Part shown: piece by piece, positions 1 to 9,167 of the stretch
Layout: each line of letters opens with the position of its first letter
How positions within the stretch are numbered: position 1 is the first letter of the stretch
Origin: Neoluteolibacter marinus
GTDB taxonomy: Bacteria; Verrucomicrobiota; Verrucomicrobiia; Verrucomicrobiales; Akkermansiaceae
Reading direction: 5' to 3'
Assembly (NCBI RefSeq): GCF_014904755.1
Contig: NZ_JACZFQ010000095.1
Span: 124,001 to 188,000, forward strand
DNA: 64,000 nt
Notes under the pieces: generated by a model
The model's database searches: none
Seen by the model: the letters and a program-made list of their open reading frames with translations, nothing else
Told to the model about the DNA's origin: nothing
Made by a program: the position numbers and the translations under genes

Positions 1-526
1 CGAATCCGCCTTCGGTCCGGAGATTCATCACATGGCGGATTCTGCCCCGGGAGGCGCGACCTCTCTTTCCGCCGTCCCGCTGGAATCCAAGGACCGTCAG
101 GAGGCTCTGCGCCCGATGATCCTGCGGGTAGAGCCACCGGATGATTTGATCGCAATCCGAGCGACGCGCCCATCTCACGGCTTCTGAAAGCAATTTCTCC
201 GCGGTGTCGCGATCGTTCTCCGCGGGATCCACCAGGAATGAAATGAGGGACGCGACCCGTCGCCCGGTCGACGGCAGCTCAGCCGTTCCGAGCGCGGCAC
301 ATCCGATGACCTGCCGGCCCGAGACCGCCAAGAGCACGTTGGTTGCCGGATCGCGGAGCCGCTGGCCCCAAGCTTCGGCCCGCTTGGCCTGCACCGTATC
401 GCTTGGAGAACCAGCCCAGAGAATATCTTCAGACACCCGGGTCCACGACCTGCCGCACAATCCGGCAATTCCCGCGGTGTCGTGTTCGCACCCTTGGCGG
501 ATCAGCCGCTGGTCGAGGACTGGCAT
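1..526 (-). CDS. GNAT-type N-acetyltransferase, C-terminus off the left edge
   Basis: An open frame of 175 codons on the minus strand begins at an ATG (complement of 524-526) and is still open at base 1. The visible protein has the GNAT layout: a central strand with V-L-L-A-V-S-G, a G-C-A-A-L-G strand, then I-S-F-L-V-D-P preceding a helix of the acetyl-CoA-binding type, and a late L-T-V-L-G-F-Q-R-D segment typical of the family's beta6-beta7 region. GNAT enzymes transfer acetyl from acetyl-CoA to an amine; the substrate cannot be told. It lies just upstream of, and in line with, the next minus-strand gene's 3' end. No frame on the other strand gives comparable family features. The family call is from motif reading only. 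Confidence 0.6.
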   Translation of the reverse strand, partial: MPVLDQRLIRQGCEHDTAGIAGLCGRSWTRVSEDILWAGSPSDTVQAKRAEAWGQRLRDPATNVLLAVSGRQVIGCAALGTAELPSTGRRVASLISFLVDPAENDRDTAEKLLSEAVRWARRSDCDQIIRWLYPQDHRAQSLLTVLGFQRDGGKRGRASRGRIRHVMNLRTEGGF

Positions 527-567
527 CTGGCACCTTGTCCCCGGTTTCATCCCGCGCAATGGCCGGG

Positions 568-1497
568 TTAGCGTTTTTGTTCAAACAGCCACTCGTGGAC
601 TTCCGGGTCGTTGTAGACACGACCCGCGATCCCGTGGTCGCCATCGGGAAACTCGGTGTACTTCACATTGCCACGGGCCTTTTCCAGCGCCTCAACCATC
701 CGTTGGCTCTGTTCCGGTTTAACCGTGGGATCCTTGGCACCGTGAAATACCCAAACTGGCACTTTCTTGAATTCCTCCGCCGTATTCGGATTCCCTCCTC
801 CGGATACCGGAATGCCGGCAGCGAATAACTTCGGTTCTTTTCCCAGTAAATAAAACGTCCCGTATCCCCCCATCGAATATCCGGTGAGATAAATCCGATT
901 TTTATCAATCGACAGCTTCTTCACCAGATCGCCGACGATATCAATCACAGCATCCGCATTGTTGCCGTCCCATGAGCCTTCCTCGGTGCATTGCGGGGCG
1001 ATAACGATACAAGGGTGCTTCCGATATTGTGCCTCGTCGGTAAATGTCCTTGCCTCACCGGGTTGTTCCGGGGTCATGACATCGCCGCCGCGCCCATGAA
1101 GATAAATGACCAGCGGATAACCTTCCTCGTCGGCGCCCCGCAGTTTCCGTGCGCCGAATATCCGATATTGGAGGCCATGTCCCTCGGTGCGTTCCCATTC
1201 GCCGGTGAGGAGTTTTGCAAAGGGACTCGACTTGTCGGCTTTTGCCGCTTCTTCCGCGGCAGTCGCAAGGGTCGCTTCGACCCACTTCCGGTCATCCTCC
1301 GAAAGCGAGGCCAAGGGGATCGTGAACAATTTGCGATTGTCGACCCGACGGATTGTCACCTTGTCATCCCGGGAGCCCACATATTCCGCGTCGATGGCCT
1401 TGCTGCCATCCGCTGTTTTCCAGGTCCTCACCTCCCCGGCCCGCCCCGGAAGCAGTCCCGTGGAAACCAGCAGTGTCGCGAGCAGGCATGCCTTCAT
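568..1497 (-). CDS. secreted SHD1-domain alpha/beta-hydrolase (phospholipase/carboxylesterase type)
   Basis: The 309-residue product starts with a signal peptide (about residues 1-20). Residues 21-75 read like an SHD1 module (R-T-W-K-T-A-D-G-S..., ending S-L-S-E-D-D-R-K-W-V), common in exported Verrucomicrobia and Planctomycetes proteins. Residues 100-309 form an alpha/beta hydrolase of the dienelactone hydrolase/LpqC kind. The nucleophile Ser208 sits in G-Y-S-M-G-G, the acid is probably Asp256 and the base His288 in D-G-D-H-G-I. An oxyanion-type H-G-R-G-G lies near residue 134. It probably cleaves an ester outside the cytoplasm or in the periplasm, possibly on a plant or algal polymer; the substrate is unknown. 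The ATG at 1497 directly precedes the hydrophobic signal. Confidence 0.8.
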   Translation of the reverse strand: MKACLLATLLVSTGLLPGRAGEVRTWKTADGSKAIDAEYVGSRDDKVTIRRVDNRKLFTIPLASLSEDDRKWVEATLATAAEEAAKADKSSPFAKLLTGEWERTEGHGLQYRIFGARKLRGADEEGYPLVIYLHGRGGDVMTPEQPGEARTFTDEAQYRKHPCIVIAPQCTEEGSWDGNNADAVIDIVGDLVKKLSIDKNRIYLTGYSMGGYGTFYLLGKEPKLFAAGIPVSGGGNPNTAEEFKKVPVWVFHGAKDPTVKPEQSQRMVEALEKARGNVKYTEFPDGDHGIAGRVYNDPEVHEWLFEQKR

Positions 1498-1553
1498 GAT
1501 CGGCGGATCGTCTCATGCCGATTTCCGCAGGCAACCCGTCAGCGTGACAAGAT

Positions 1554-2087
1554 TCACTGCCTCCTGGCCTCCTCGAGCTCGCGGACAATCTCCGCGCGGC
1601 GTTGCCGGTAGGTGGATTCCGCGCCTTCGAAATCGGTGGCCTTCACGGTTCCGCGAACCATGTTGACCATGATGAACGCGCCGATCACGACGCCGAACAG
1701 GACGAAGGGTCCGGGTGCTCCCGATGAAGCCGCAAGGCCGATCCAAATGACGATGAAGACCAATCCGATGATGCCGCCTGCCACGCTGCCCGTGCGGGTG
1801 GGCACGGAACGGCTGCCATTCCGACCGGTCATCATGAAGTTCTCCCGTGATCCCGACCATTCGCGGTCGAGGCGCTCGAGATCATTCTGAAGCGCGATCA
1901 CCTTCAGATTTGCGGCCATCTGGTCGGTGGTCTTTTCCAGCTTCTCCATCAACCGGGTGTGGGTGACGGAGGGATCGTGGACGACCTCCAGGCGGGCGTG
2001 ACAGTAGTTGCAGGTCACGTAACGGACGTCCTCGTCCACCTGCAGGTCCGCGCCGCAGCCCTGACAGCATACTTTCGTGATCTTCAT
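1554..2087 (-). CDS. zinc-ribbon membrane protein of unknown function
   Basis: This 177-residue protein opens with a treble-clef zinc ribbon: Cys8-x2-Cys11 and Cys26-x2-Cys29. A charged, probably coiled-coil stretch follows (about residues 40-80). Two closely spaced hydrophobic segments at about 104-123 and 127-145 are probably membrane helices, and the tail is a charged helix. The layout suggests a cytoplasmic zinc ribbon anchored to the inner membrane. Such ribbons bind nucleic acid or protein, but nothing here shows which. I do not recognise a named family. It lies downstream of tex in the same direction with a 118-base gap, so co-transcription is uncertain. Confidence 0.75.
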   Translation of the reverse strand: MKITKVCCQGCGADLQVDEDVRYVTCNYCHARLEVVHDPSVTHTRLMEKLEKTTDQMAANLKVIALQNDLERLDREWSGSRENFMMTGRNGSRSVPTRTGSVAGGIIGLVFIVIWIGLAASSGAPGPFVLFGVVIGAFIMVNMVRGTVKATDFEGAESTYRQRRAEIVRELEEARRQ

Positions 2088-2205
2088 CGCGGCATGAGAT
2101 TGGGAAATTGATCCCCATCCCGCACTTGGAAAATCAGCAGGCGTATGGATCGGCGAGGGATCGCGGCGAGCGATTCCAGCGACCCCCCGCTTCCCGCCGG
2201 CCCGA

Positions 2206-4518
2206 TCAGCGCTTCTTCGCCTGGTTCATTGCCTGGCTGAACCAGTCGCCGCCTCCCCCGCCCTGCTGCTGCGGTCGAGAGTCGCGGCGCTGAGGTGGAC
2301 GCGGGCCCCGGTCGCGCTGGCCACCGCCGTTCTGGCTGCGGCGGCCCTCGAGATCGGGATTCGACTTCATCGACAGCGAGATCCGGTTCCGCGGGAGGTC
2401 GACCTCCATCACGGTGACCATCACCTTCTGCCCGACCTTCACGACCTCACCCGGGTCGCGGACGAACTGGTCCGACAGCTGGCTGACATGCACCAGGCCA
2501 TCCTGATGGACGCCGACATCGACGAAGGCGCCGAAGGCCGCGACGTTGGTGACGATCCCCGGCAACTTCATGCCTTCCTTCAAGTCGGACGGTTTCTCAA
2601 CTCCCTCGGCGAAAGAAAACAACTCGAACTGCTTGCGCGGGTCGCGGCCGGGTTTCGCCAGCTCGGCGAGGATGTCCTGCAAGGTCGGCAAGCCGACATC
2701 GCCATCGACATACTTCCTGAGGTCGATCTGCTTCCGAAGGCTGTCGCTGGTGAGCAAGTCGGTGACCGCGCAGCCCAGGTCGGCGGCCATCCGTTCGACC
2801 AGCGGGTAGCGCTCGGGATGGACGGCCGAGGCATCCAGGGGATGCTTGCTGTCACGAACCCGCAGGAAGCCGGCCGCCTGTTCGAAGGCCTTGTCGCCGA
2901 GTCGGGGAACGCTTTTCAGCTCTTCACGGGAACTGAAACCACCCTTCTCGGTGCGGAAAGCGACGATATTCTCGGCGAGGGTGGCATTGAGGCCGGAGAC
3001 GTAGGCGAGCAATTGCTTCGATGCGGTGTTGAGCTCGACCCCGACGGCATTCACCGAACTGGTCACCGTGTCGTCGAGGCTCGCCTTCAAGGCACGCTGG
3101 TCGACATCGTGCTGATACTGCCCGACGCCGATCGCCTTGGGATCGATCTTCACCAGCTCGGCGAGCGGATCCATCAAGCGGCGGCCGATGCTGACAGCGC
3201 CCCGAACCGTCACGTCCTCGTTGGGGAACTCCTCGCGGGCGACTTCGGACGCGGAATAAACCGATGCCCCGGACTCGTTGACCATGATGACGGGAATCGA
3301 CGATGGAAGCTTGAGCTTCCTGACGAAGGCCTCGGTCTCACGGCTGGCGGTGCCGTTGCCGATCGCGATCGCCTCGATCTTGTATTTGGTCACCAAACCC
3401 GCGAGCTCCACCGCGGCCTCGTAGAGCTGGTTATTGGAGCCGGCGGTGGCGTAGAGCACCGTGTGATGCAGCAGCGTCCCCTGGGCATCGAGCACGACCG
3501 TCTTGCAACCGGTGCGGAATGCGGGGTCGATCGCCAGGGTGCGCTTGCGCCCGAGCGGCGAGGCCAGCAGGAGCTCGCGGAGATTGTCGGCGAAGACCTT
3601 GATGGCCGTTTCATCCGCGACCTTTTTCCCGGCCAAGCGCATCTCGGTTTCCATCGATGGCATCAACAAGCGCTTGCAGCCGTCCTCGACCGCCATCTGC
3701 ACCTGGTCCGCCGCCGGCCCGCGGCCCTTGACCCAGTCGGGCTCCGCCATCGCGGCGATGCGGTCGAGCGGCATCTCGACGCGCATGATCAGGAAACTCT
3801 CCTTCTCGCCACGGCGAATCGCCAGCAGACGGTGGGAGGGAATGGTCTTCAATGGTTCGCTCCACTCGAAGTAGTCGCGATACTTTGCCGCTTCCGGATC
3901 GGTGTCCTTGCCGTACATCACCTTCGAGGAAATCACCGCTTCTTCCTGATAGACCTCGCGGACCCGACCCCTCAGCGCTGCATCTTCCGCCACCCTTTCG
4001 GCGATGATGTCGCGGGCGCCTGCCAATGCCTCGCCGGCGTCGGCGACCTCCTTTTCGGCATCGACGAATTTCGCGGCCTCCTCCGCCGGATCGGCACCTT
4101 GGTTGGCGAGCAACCACTCGGACAAGGGCACGAGTCCCTTGTCCTTCGCCTTCGTGGCGCGGGTCTGCCGCTTCGGCCGGAACGGTGCGAAGATGTCTTC
4201 GAGCGAAGTCATCGTCTGGGCGCCGGCGACCTTCTTTTTCAGCTCCGGCGTCAGCAGGCTGCGTTCCTCGAGCGACTTGAGGATGGATGTGCGCCGGGCA
4301 TCCAGCTCGGCAAGTTGCAGCATGCGGTCGCGGACCGCCTGGATCTGGACTTCGTCGAGTTCGCCGGTGGCCTCTTTCCGGTAGCGGGAAATGAACGGGA
4401 TCGTGGCGCCCTCGGCGAGGAGCTTGGCAGTCGCGGCCACGGAGCTGGCCTTGATGCCGGTCTCCTTGGCGATGGTTTCAATATGCTGGCTGGCGGCTTC
4501 GGTCGGGACGTCGGTCAT
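2206..4518 (-). CDS. tex: RNA-binding transcriptional accessory protein Tex
   Basis: At 770 residues the protein matches the usual Tex length. In order it has the N-terminal helical region (with I-P-F-I-S-R-Y-R-K-E, the Tex signature near residue 40), a YqgF-like RNase H-fold domain (D-P-A-F-R-T-G-C-K near 336), helix-hairpin-helix repeats (near 500-560) and a C-terminal S1 RNA-binding domain (about 640-715, F-G-A-F-V-D-V-G-V). A Gly/Arg/Gln-rich tail follows. Tex binds nucleic acid and affects transcription or RNA turnover. The Gly-Gly-Gln-Arg tail is an extra disordered, probably RNA-contacting extension. The ATG at 4518 fits the conserved N-terminus. Identification is secure. Confidence 0.95.
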   Translation of the reverse strand: MTDVPTEAASQHIETIAKETGIKASSVAATAKLLAEGATIPFISRYRKEATGELDEVQIQAVRDRMLQLAELDARRTSILKSLEERSLLTPELKKKVAGAQTMTSLEDIFAPFRPKRQTRATKAKDKGLVPLSEWLLANQGADPAEEAAKFVDAEKEVADAGEALAGARDIIAERVAEDAALRGRVREVYQEEAVISSKVMYGKDTDPEAAKYRDYFEWSEPLKTIPSHRLLAIRRGEKESFLIMRVEMPLDRIAAMAEPDWVKGRGPAADQVQMAVEDGCKRLLMPSMETEMRLAGKKVADETAIKVFADNLRELLLASPLGRKRTLAIDPAFRTGCKTVVLDAQGTLLHHTVLYATAGSNNQLYEAAVELAGLVTKYKIEAIAIGNGTASRETEAFVRKLKLPSSIPVIMVNESGASVYSASEVAREEFPNEDVTVRGAVSIGRRLMDPLAELVKIDPKAIGVGQYQHDVDQRALKASLDDTVTSSVNAVGVELNTASKQLLAYVSGLNATLAENIVAFRTEKGGFSSREELKSVPRLGDKAFEQAAGFLRVRDSKHPLDASAVHPERYPLVERMAADLGCAVTDLLTSDSLRKQIDLRKYVDGDVGLPTLQDILAELAKPGRDPRKQFELFSFAEGVEKPSDLKEGMKLPGIVTNVAAFGAFVDVGVHQDGLVHVSQLSDQFVRDPGEVVKVGQKVMVTVMEVDLPRNRISLSMKSNPDLEGRRSQNGGGQRDRGPRPPQRRDSRPQQQGGGGGDWFSQAMNQAKKR

Positions 4519-4620
4519 GGGTGGAGGGACGTTTTACGCCGCGTCGCCGCAAGGTTGCAAGCGATGGAAAAATGCAAGAGGAAAGGAGGGAAAGTCAGCC
4601 TCAGGAATGCGGTCATCCTC

Positions 4621-5004
4621 TCAGATCGAGTCCGAAACAGGCCCCTCTTTCTGGGCCGCCATCAGCCACCCGGCAGCCCCGTCGATCAGCCTCAGCATCC
4701 CCAATCCGAAAACCACCCCGCAACCGGCGATGAACAATCTCGGGATAACACGGAGACCGAACCAGGAACCGCAGAATATTGCTGCCGCTACCGCGGCCAT
4801 GATGATTCCGATCCGGATCTTCCGGGCGCACTCCCCGCGGATCTGATCGATACGTTCGGATCTCGCGGCGGAGTAGATCCCGGCTGCCCGCGTGCCCGTG
4901 ACCCCGTTCACCTCGAGCCGATGGAGGATATCCTCTTCGGGTTCGCCCCAAAGGACCATCCCGAGGATCAGATCATAAAGCGGTTCCTCCGTGGGGTCCT
5001 CCAT
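4621..5004 (-). CDS. small membrane protein of unknown function
   Basis: The 127-residue product starts at the ATG complementary to 5002-5004. A start further up, at 5073, would overlap folE2 by 17 bases and add 23 residues rich in Arg and Gly that do not look like protein, so I prefer the inner start. Residues 1-55 are soluble and acidic (M-E-D-P-T-E-E-P-L-Y-D-L-I). A predicted membrane helix spans about 62-80 and a second about 84-108. It sits directly downstream of folE2 on the same strand and is probably co-transcribed. No family was recognised. Confidence 0.6.
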   Translation of the reverse strand: MEDPTEEPLYDLILGMVLWGEPEEDILHRLEVNGVTGTRAAGIYSAARSERIDQIRGECARKIRIGIIMAAVAAAIFCGSWFGLRVIPRLFIAGCGVVFGLGMLRLIDGAAGWLMAAQKEGPVSDSI

Positions 5005-5056
5005 TCCAGAAAACACAATCAGCGGAGCATCGCGTTTTCCAGTCCGAAGGCCTCGG

Positions 5057-5839
5057 TTACCCCGCCTTCTCAATCACCGCATAGGCGTTGTGATTGTGAA
5101 TCGACTCGAAATTTTCCGCCTCCACCCGGTACCACACGATGTCCTCGTGGGCATTCGAACGGGACGCGACATTCCGCACCAGATCCTCGACGAAGACCGG
5201 GTTGTCGTAGGCACGTTCGGTGACGGCCTTCTCATCCGGACGCTTGAGCAGGCTGTAGAGTTCGCAACTGGCCGAGCGCTCGACCAGTTCAACCAGGTCC
5301 TCGATCCACACTGGCTCCTTGCAGCGGACCGAGTAGGTCACGACGCCGCGCTGGTTGTGGGCCCCGCGGTCGCTGATCTGCTTCGAGCACGGGCACAAGG
5401 TGGCGACGGGCACCATCACCGTGACCACGAAGTCCAGGGGTCCGTCCTTCTCTGCCTCGACCTCGAAGCGCACCTCGTAGTCCATCAAGCCGGCCTGGCC
5501 CGTCACCGGTGCCGGCTTCGAGCGGAAAAACGGGAACTGGAACTCGACGTGGGCCTTCTTCGCGTCGAGCCGTTTCAGGAGCTCGCGCGGCAGGCCGGCC
5601 ATGGAGCGGACATCGAGGCAGCCGCCATGGGAATTGAGCACCTCGACGAAGCGGCTCATGTGGGTGCCCTTGTAGTGGTGGGGCAAATCGACGGCCAGGG
5701 CGACGGTGGCCACCGTCCGTTGCGCGCTGCCATCGCGGTCGCGGACTTCAACGGGAAAGCGCAGGCCCTTCACCCCGACCCGGTCGATCGGCAGGTTGCG
5801 GTCGTCGCGTTCGTTCTGGGTGTCCTTGAGTTCCTTCAT
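5057..5839 (-). CDS. folE2: GTP cyclohydrolase FolE2 (type IB)
   Basis: The 260-residue enzyme opens the GTP ring to give 7,8-dihydroneopterin triphosphate, the first step of folate and queuosine-type pathways. Family hallmarks are the N-terminal D-R-N-L-P-I-D-R-V-G-V-K-G, the catalytic-Cys block C-P-C-S-K-Q-I-S-D-R-G-A-H-N-Q-R-G (about residues 147-163) and the C-terminal N-A-H-E-D-I-V-W-Y-R-V-E-A-E-N-F-E-S-I-H-N-H. FolE2 is the metal-promiscuous replacement for the zinc enzyme FolE and is often under Zur control. Its position beside Cys-less ribosomal proteins supports a zinc-sparing role here. A terminator separates it from rpsR, so it probably has its own promoter. Confidence 0.95.
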   Translation of the reverse strand: MKELKDTQNERDDRNLPIDRVGVKGLRFPVEVRDRDGSAQRTVATVALAVDLPHHYKGTHMSRFVEVLNSHGGCLDVRSMAGLPRELLKRLDAKKAHVEFQFPFFRSKPAPVTGQAGLMDYEVRFEVEAEKDGPLDFVVTVMVPVATLCPCSKQISDRGAHNQRGVVTYSVRCKEPVWIEDLVELVERSASCELYSLLKRPDEKAVTERAYDNPVFVEDLVRNVASRSNAHEDIVWYRVEAENFESIHNHNAYAVIEKAG

Positions 5840-5855
5840 CAGGGGTCAAACGAAA

Positions 5856-5884
5856 GAAGCCCGCCCGGGTGACGGGCAGGCTTC
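5856..5884 (-). terminator. terminator after rpsR
   Basis: Read on the minus strand, a hairpin with arms GAAGCCTGCCCG and CGGGCGGGCTTC (one mismatch) and a short loop is followed by TTTCGTTTG. It lies 30 bases past the rpsR stop and just before the folE2 start, so it probably ends the DksA-like/rpmG/rpsR transcript. Confidence 0.7.
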
Positions 5885-5913
5885 CGGTAAAGCGTTTCAG
5901 TTCGAACCGACGC

Positions 5914-6156
5914 TCAGGGCATCAGGTTCACGGCGCGGGAGCGCTTGATCGAGCGGGTGATCTTGCGATGCAGCTTGGCCGACACGCCGGTGACGCGGCG
6001 GGGAAGGATCTTGCCGGTTTCGGAAGTGAACTTCGAAAGCAGGTCGGGATTCTTGTAGTCGACGTCGTCCGCCGGGATGTCGTGGCGGCGGCGGGTCATC
6101 TTGCGGTTCGCCTTGCGGAAGGCGATCCGGCGCTTGACGGTCTTCGGTTCGGTCAT
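5914..6156 (-). CDS. rpsR: 30S ribosomal protein S18 (cysteine-free form)
   Basis: The 80-residue basic protein carries the S18 core [25 protein letters not shown] and the C-terminal helix [14 protein letters not shown]18 binds 16S rRNA on the small-subunit platform with S6. It contains no cysteine, so it is the C-minus form that needs no zinc. It starts 6 bases past the rpmG stop and is followed by a terminator. Whether this is the only S18 gene in the genome cannot be seen. Confidence 0.95.
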   Translation of the reverse strand: MTEPKTVKRRIAFRKANRKMTRRRHDIPADDVDYKNPDLLSKFTSETGKILPRRVTGVSAKLHRKITRSIKRSRAVNLMP

Positions 6157-6162
6157 GGGAAA

Positions 6163-6336
6163 TTAGCGGAGTTCGCGGTGAAGGGTACGGCGTTGGAGCG
6201 CGGGATTGAATTTCACCTTCTCCAGGCGACCCGGCGTGCGCAGGCTTTTCTTGTTGCGCGTGGTCACGTAGCGGGACGGGGATTTACCCTCCGGTCGGGC
6301 TTCCGTGCATTCGAGGATGATGATGTCGCGTGGCAT
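6163..6336 (-). CDS. rpmG: 50S ribosomal protein L33 (C-minus form)
   Basis: A 57-codon frame on the minus strand begins at the ATG complementary to 6334-6336 and stops at 6163-6165. The product starts [13 protein letters not shown] and has the L33 signature Y-V-T-T-R-N-K-K near residue 23, with L-E-K-V-K-F-N-P further on. L33 is a small large-subunit protein near the E site. It has one lone Cys and neither CxxC pair, so it cannot form the zinc ribbon of C-plus L33 proteins. It lies between the DksA-like gene (29-base gap) and rpsR (6-base gap). Confidence 0.93.
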   Translation of the reverse strand: MPRDIIILECTEARPEGKSPSRYVTTRNKKSLRTPGRLEKVKFNPALQRRTLHRELR

Positions 6337-6365
6337 GAGCGGGAAGTTGGGGCGCGGAGACTAGT

Positions 6366-6956
6366 TCAGTCGTCATCCTCGTCAAGCGAAACCGTGTCGG
6401 AATCTTCATCATCTCCGTATTTTCCACCGGAGAAGCCGACTTCGTTCGACGGGCGGAAGCGGCGGTTGCCGTATTCCTTCTCCCACTGGGCCTGGCATTC
6501 GACGGTCAGGCGGGCGAACGGGATCGCCTCGAGGCGGGCCTGCGGGATGCTCTTGCCGGACATTTCGCAGAGGCCGTAAACGCCGCGGTCGATCCGGCGC
6601 AGGGCTTGTTCGATCTCATAAAGGGCGTCCTGCTCCTTGGCCAGCACGCTGAGGGCGAAGTCGCGGTCGTAGGCGTCGCTGCCGGCGTCGCCCTGGTGCA
6701 TCCCGCTGCCGGAAGCCTCGCTGCCCGAAGGGGCGTTGCGGATTTCGCCGGTCATGCCGGACATGGCATCGACCAGCTCATCGCGGAGGTCGAGCAGGCG
6801 CTGGCGCTGCTTGAGGGTGAACCCGCTCACCTTCACCGGAGCCGGGGCGCCATCGGCGGCGGGCTTGGCGGTTGCTTTCTTTTCTGCCTTTGCGGCGGTC
6901 TTCTTGGCGGCCTTTGCAGGCGCCGCCTTCTTCGCGGGTTGCTTCTTCTCAGGCAT
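6366..6956 (-). CDS. DksA/TraR-family regulator with degenerate zinc finger
   Basis: The 196-residue protein has a Lys/Ala-rich N-terminal tail (residues 1-40), a coiled-coil core (about 45-125, ending in the acidic A-G-S-D-A-Y-D-R-D region) and a C-terminal DksA finger, then an acidic tail. DksA-type proteins enter the RNA polymerase secondary channel and act with (p)ppGpp. The finger reads Y-G-L-C-E-M-S-G-K ... L-T-V-E-C-Q. The first and fourth zinc cysteines are kept, but the second is Ser and the third Thr, as in zinc-independent DksA2-type paralogues. Its tail resembles the Lys-rich extensions seen in Verrucomicrobia homologues. It leads the operon with rpmG and rpsR. Confidence 0.88.
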   Translation of the reverse strand: MPEKKQPAKKAAPAKAAKKTAAKAEKKATAKPAADGAPAPVKVSGFTLKQRQRLLDLRDELVDAMSGMTGEIRNAPSGSEASGSGMHQGDAGSDAYDRDFALSVLAKEQDALYEIEQALRRIDRGVYGLCEMSGKSIPQARLEAIPFARLTVECQAQWEKEYGNRRFRPSNEVGFSGGKYGDDEDSDTVSLDEDDD

Positions 6957-7204
6957 GGTGGGTTCGAGTCGTGAAATCGTTGGTAAAACCAGAATACCTC
7001 ACAGTGATGAGAATTCGGGCGCGGTCGATTAGCGCTTACCCGATACCGCTGCAAGTTGAAATTTCATTCATCCTGCGCCCGTCATCGGGGCGGCAAGGGA
7101 TTTCATCCGATGCGGCAATCGATTCCGCTCCGGCAGCCCGCGATGACACGTTTCGTCGGGACGCTTGAAATGACGGCGGGCTTTCCTAAGCTCCGCCGCC
7201 CGCC

Positions 7205-7926
7205 ATGGAACTCCCATCAATCGTCGAAGCCCTCCTCACCAGCTCGGATGATCCGTTGCCGGCCGAGGAAATCGCCCGCCTGATCCGCGCCCGAGTCGCG
7301 GAGGCCGAGGATTCGCGCGCCCGGAAGATCGAAGAGGGAGAGACTCCGGTGGAGCTCCCGGAGTGGCTGACCGGCCTTGCCACGGTGTCTTCCGAGCAGG
7401 TGATCGCCGCGATCGCCACCTTGAATCACGACTACGAGGCCTCCGGCCGGGCCTTCACCTTGCACGAGCGGGCCAAGGGGTGGAAGATCTTCACCCGCGT
7501 CGAATACGGCGATTTCGTCCGCCATCTCTTCCCCGGCCGCAAGCCGGAGCGCCTCAGCGGCCCGGCGATGGAAACGCTGGCCATCATCGCCTACCGCCAG
7601 CCGATCACCAAGTCCGCCATCGAGGCGGTCCGCGGCGTCGCCTGCGACGGCATGCTCCAGAAACTCCTCGACCGCGAGCTGGTGCGCATCGGCGGCCGTG
7701 CCGAGCTTCCCGGCCGCCCGCTGCTCTACGAAACCACCGAGCTGTTCTATGAACACTTCGGGATCCGCAGCATCGACGATCTTCCCAACGCCGGCGAACT
7801 GCGCCGGGTGAAGCTCCCCGAGGCTCCGGAGGAAGCCGCCGCCGCGGCACCCGAGTCCGCAGAATCCCAACTCGCCCTCAGCGCCACCGGCAAGAAAGAG
7901 GAGCAAGCCCCTTCCGAAGAAAACGC

Positions 7927-7930
<4 letters not shown>
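7205..7930 (+). CDS. scpB: segregation and condensation protein B
   Basis: ScpB binds ScpA and SMC to form the bacterial condensin. The 241-residue product has the two winged-helix domains of the family. The second carries the diagnostic L-S-G-P-A-M-E-T-L-A-I-I-A-Y-R-Q-P-I-T-K (near residue 117-136) and V-R-G-V, followed by the G-R-P-L-L-Y-E-T-T-E-L-F-Y-E-H-F-G block. The tail past residue 205 is low-complexity Ala/Glu. Its stop overlaps the pheA GTG (GTGA), so translation of the two is probably coupled. No scpA is visible in the window. Confidence 0.94.
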
Positions 7931-8997
<1,067 letters not shown>

Positions 8998-9167
8998 CCG
9001 GAGCCGCCAAGCAAGGGAGCGCCGAATTCATTCGGCTTGGACGGATCGGCAGCAAAGCCATCGCCGCCGCCCGTGGAGGCAACTTCACCTATGCACGCGG
9101 ATCCCCCTCGAGAGTCGCGGACCACGGCTTTTCTTCACCGGATTAGCGGTAGGTCCACCCCTGGATC

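Noticed and set aside
2488-5223. A 911-codon plus-strand frame across tex and the 4621 gene
   Set aside because: It runs opposite to tex, which has clear family domains throughout. Long antisense frames are expected at this GC level and this one has no recognisable domain.
6957-7204. A Zur-type palindrome ahead of the zinc-sparing operon
   Set aside because: No extended AT-rich inverted repeat was seen, so regulation by Zur remains inference only.
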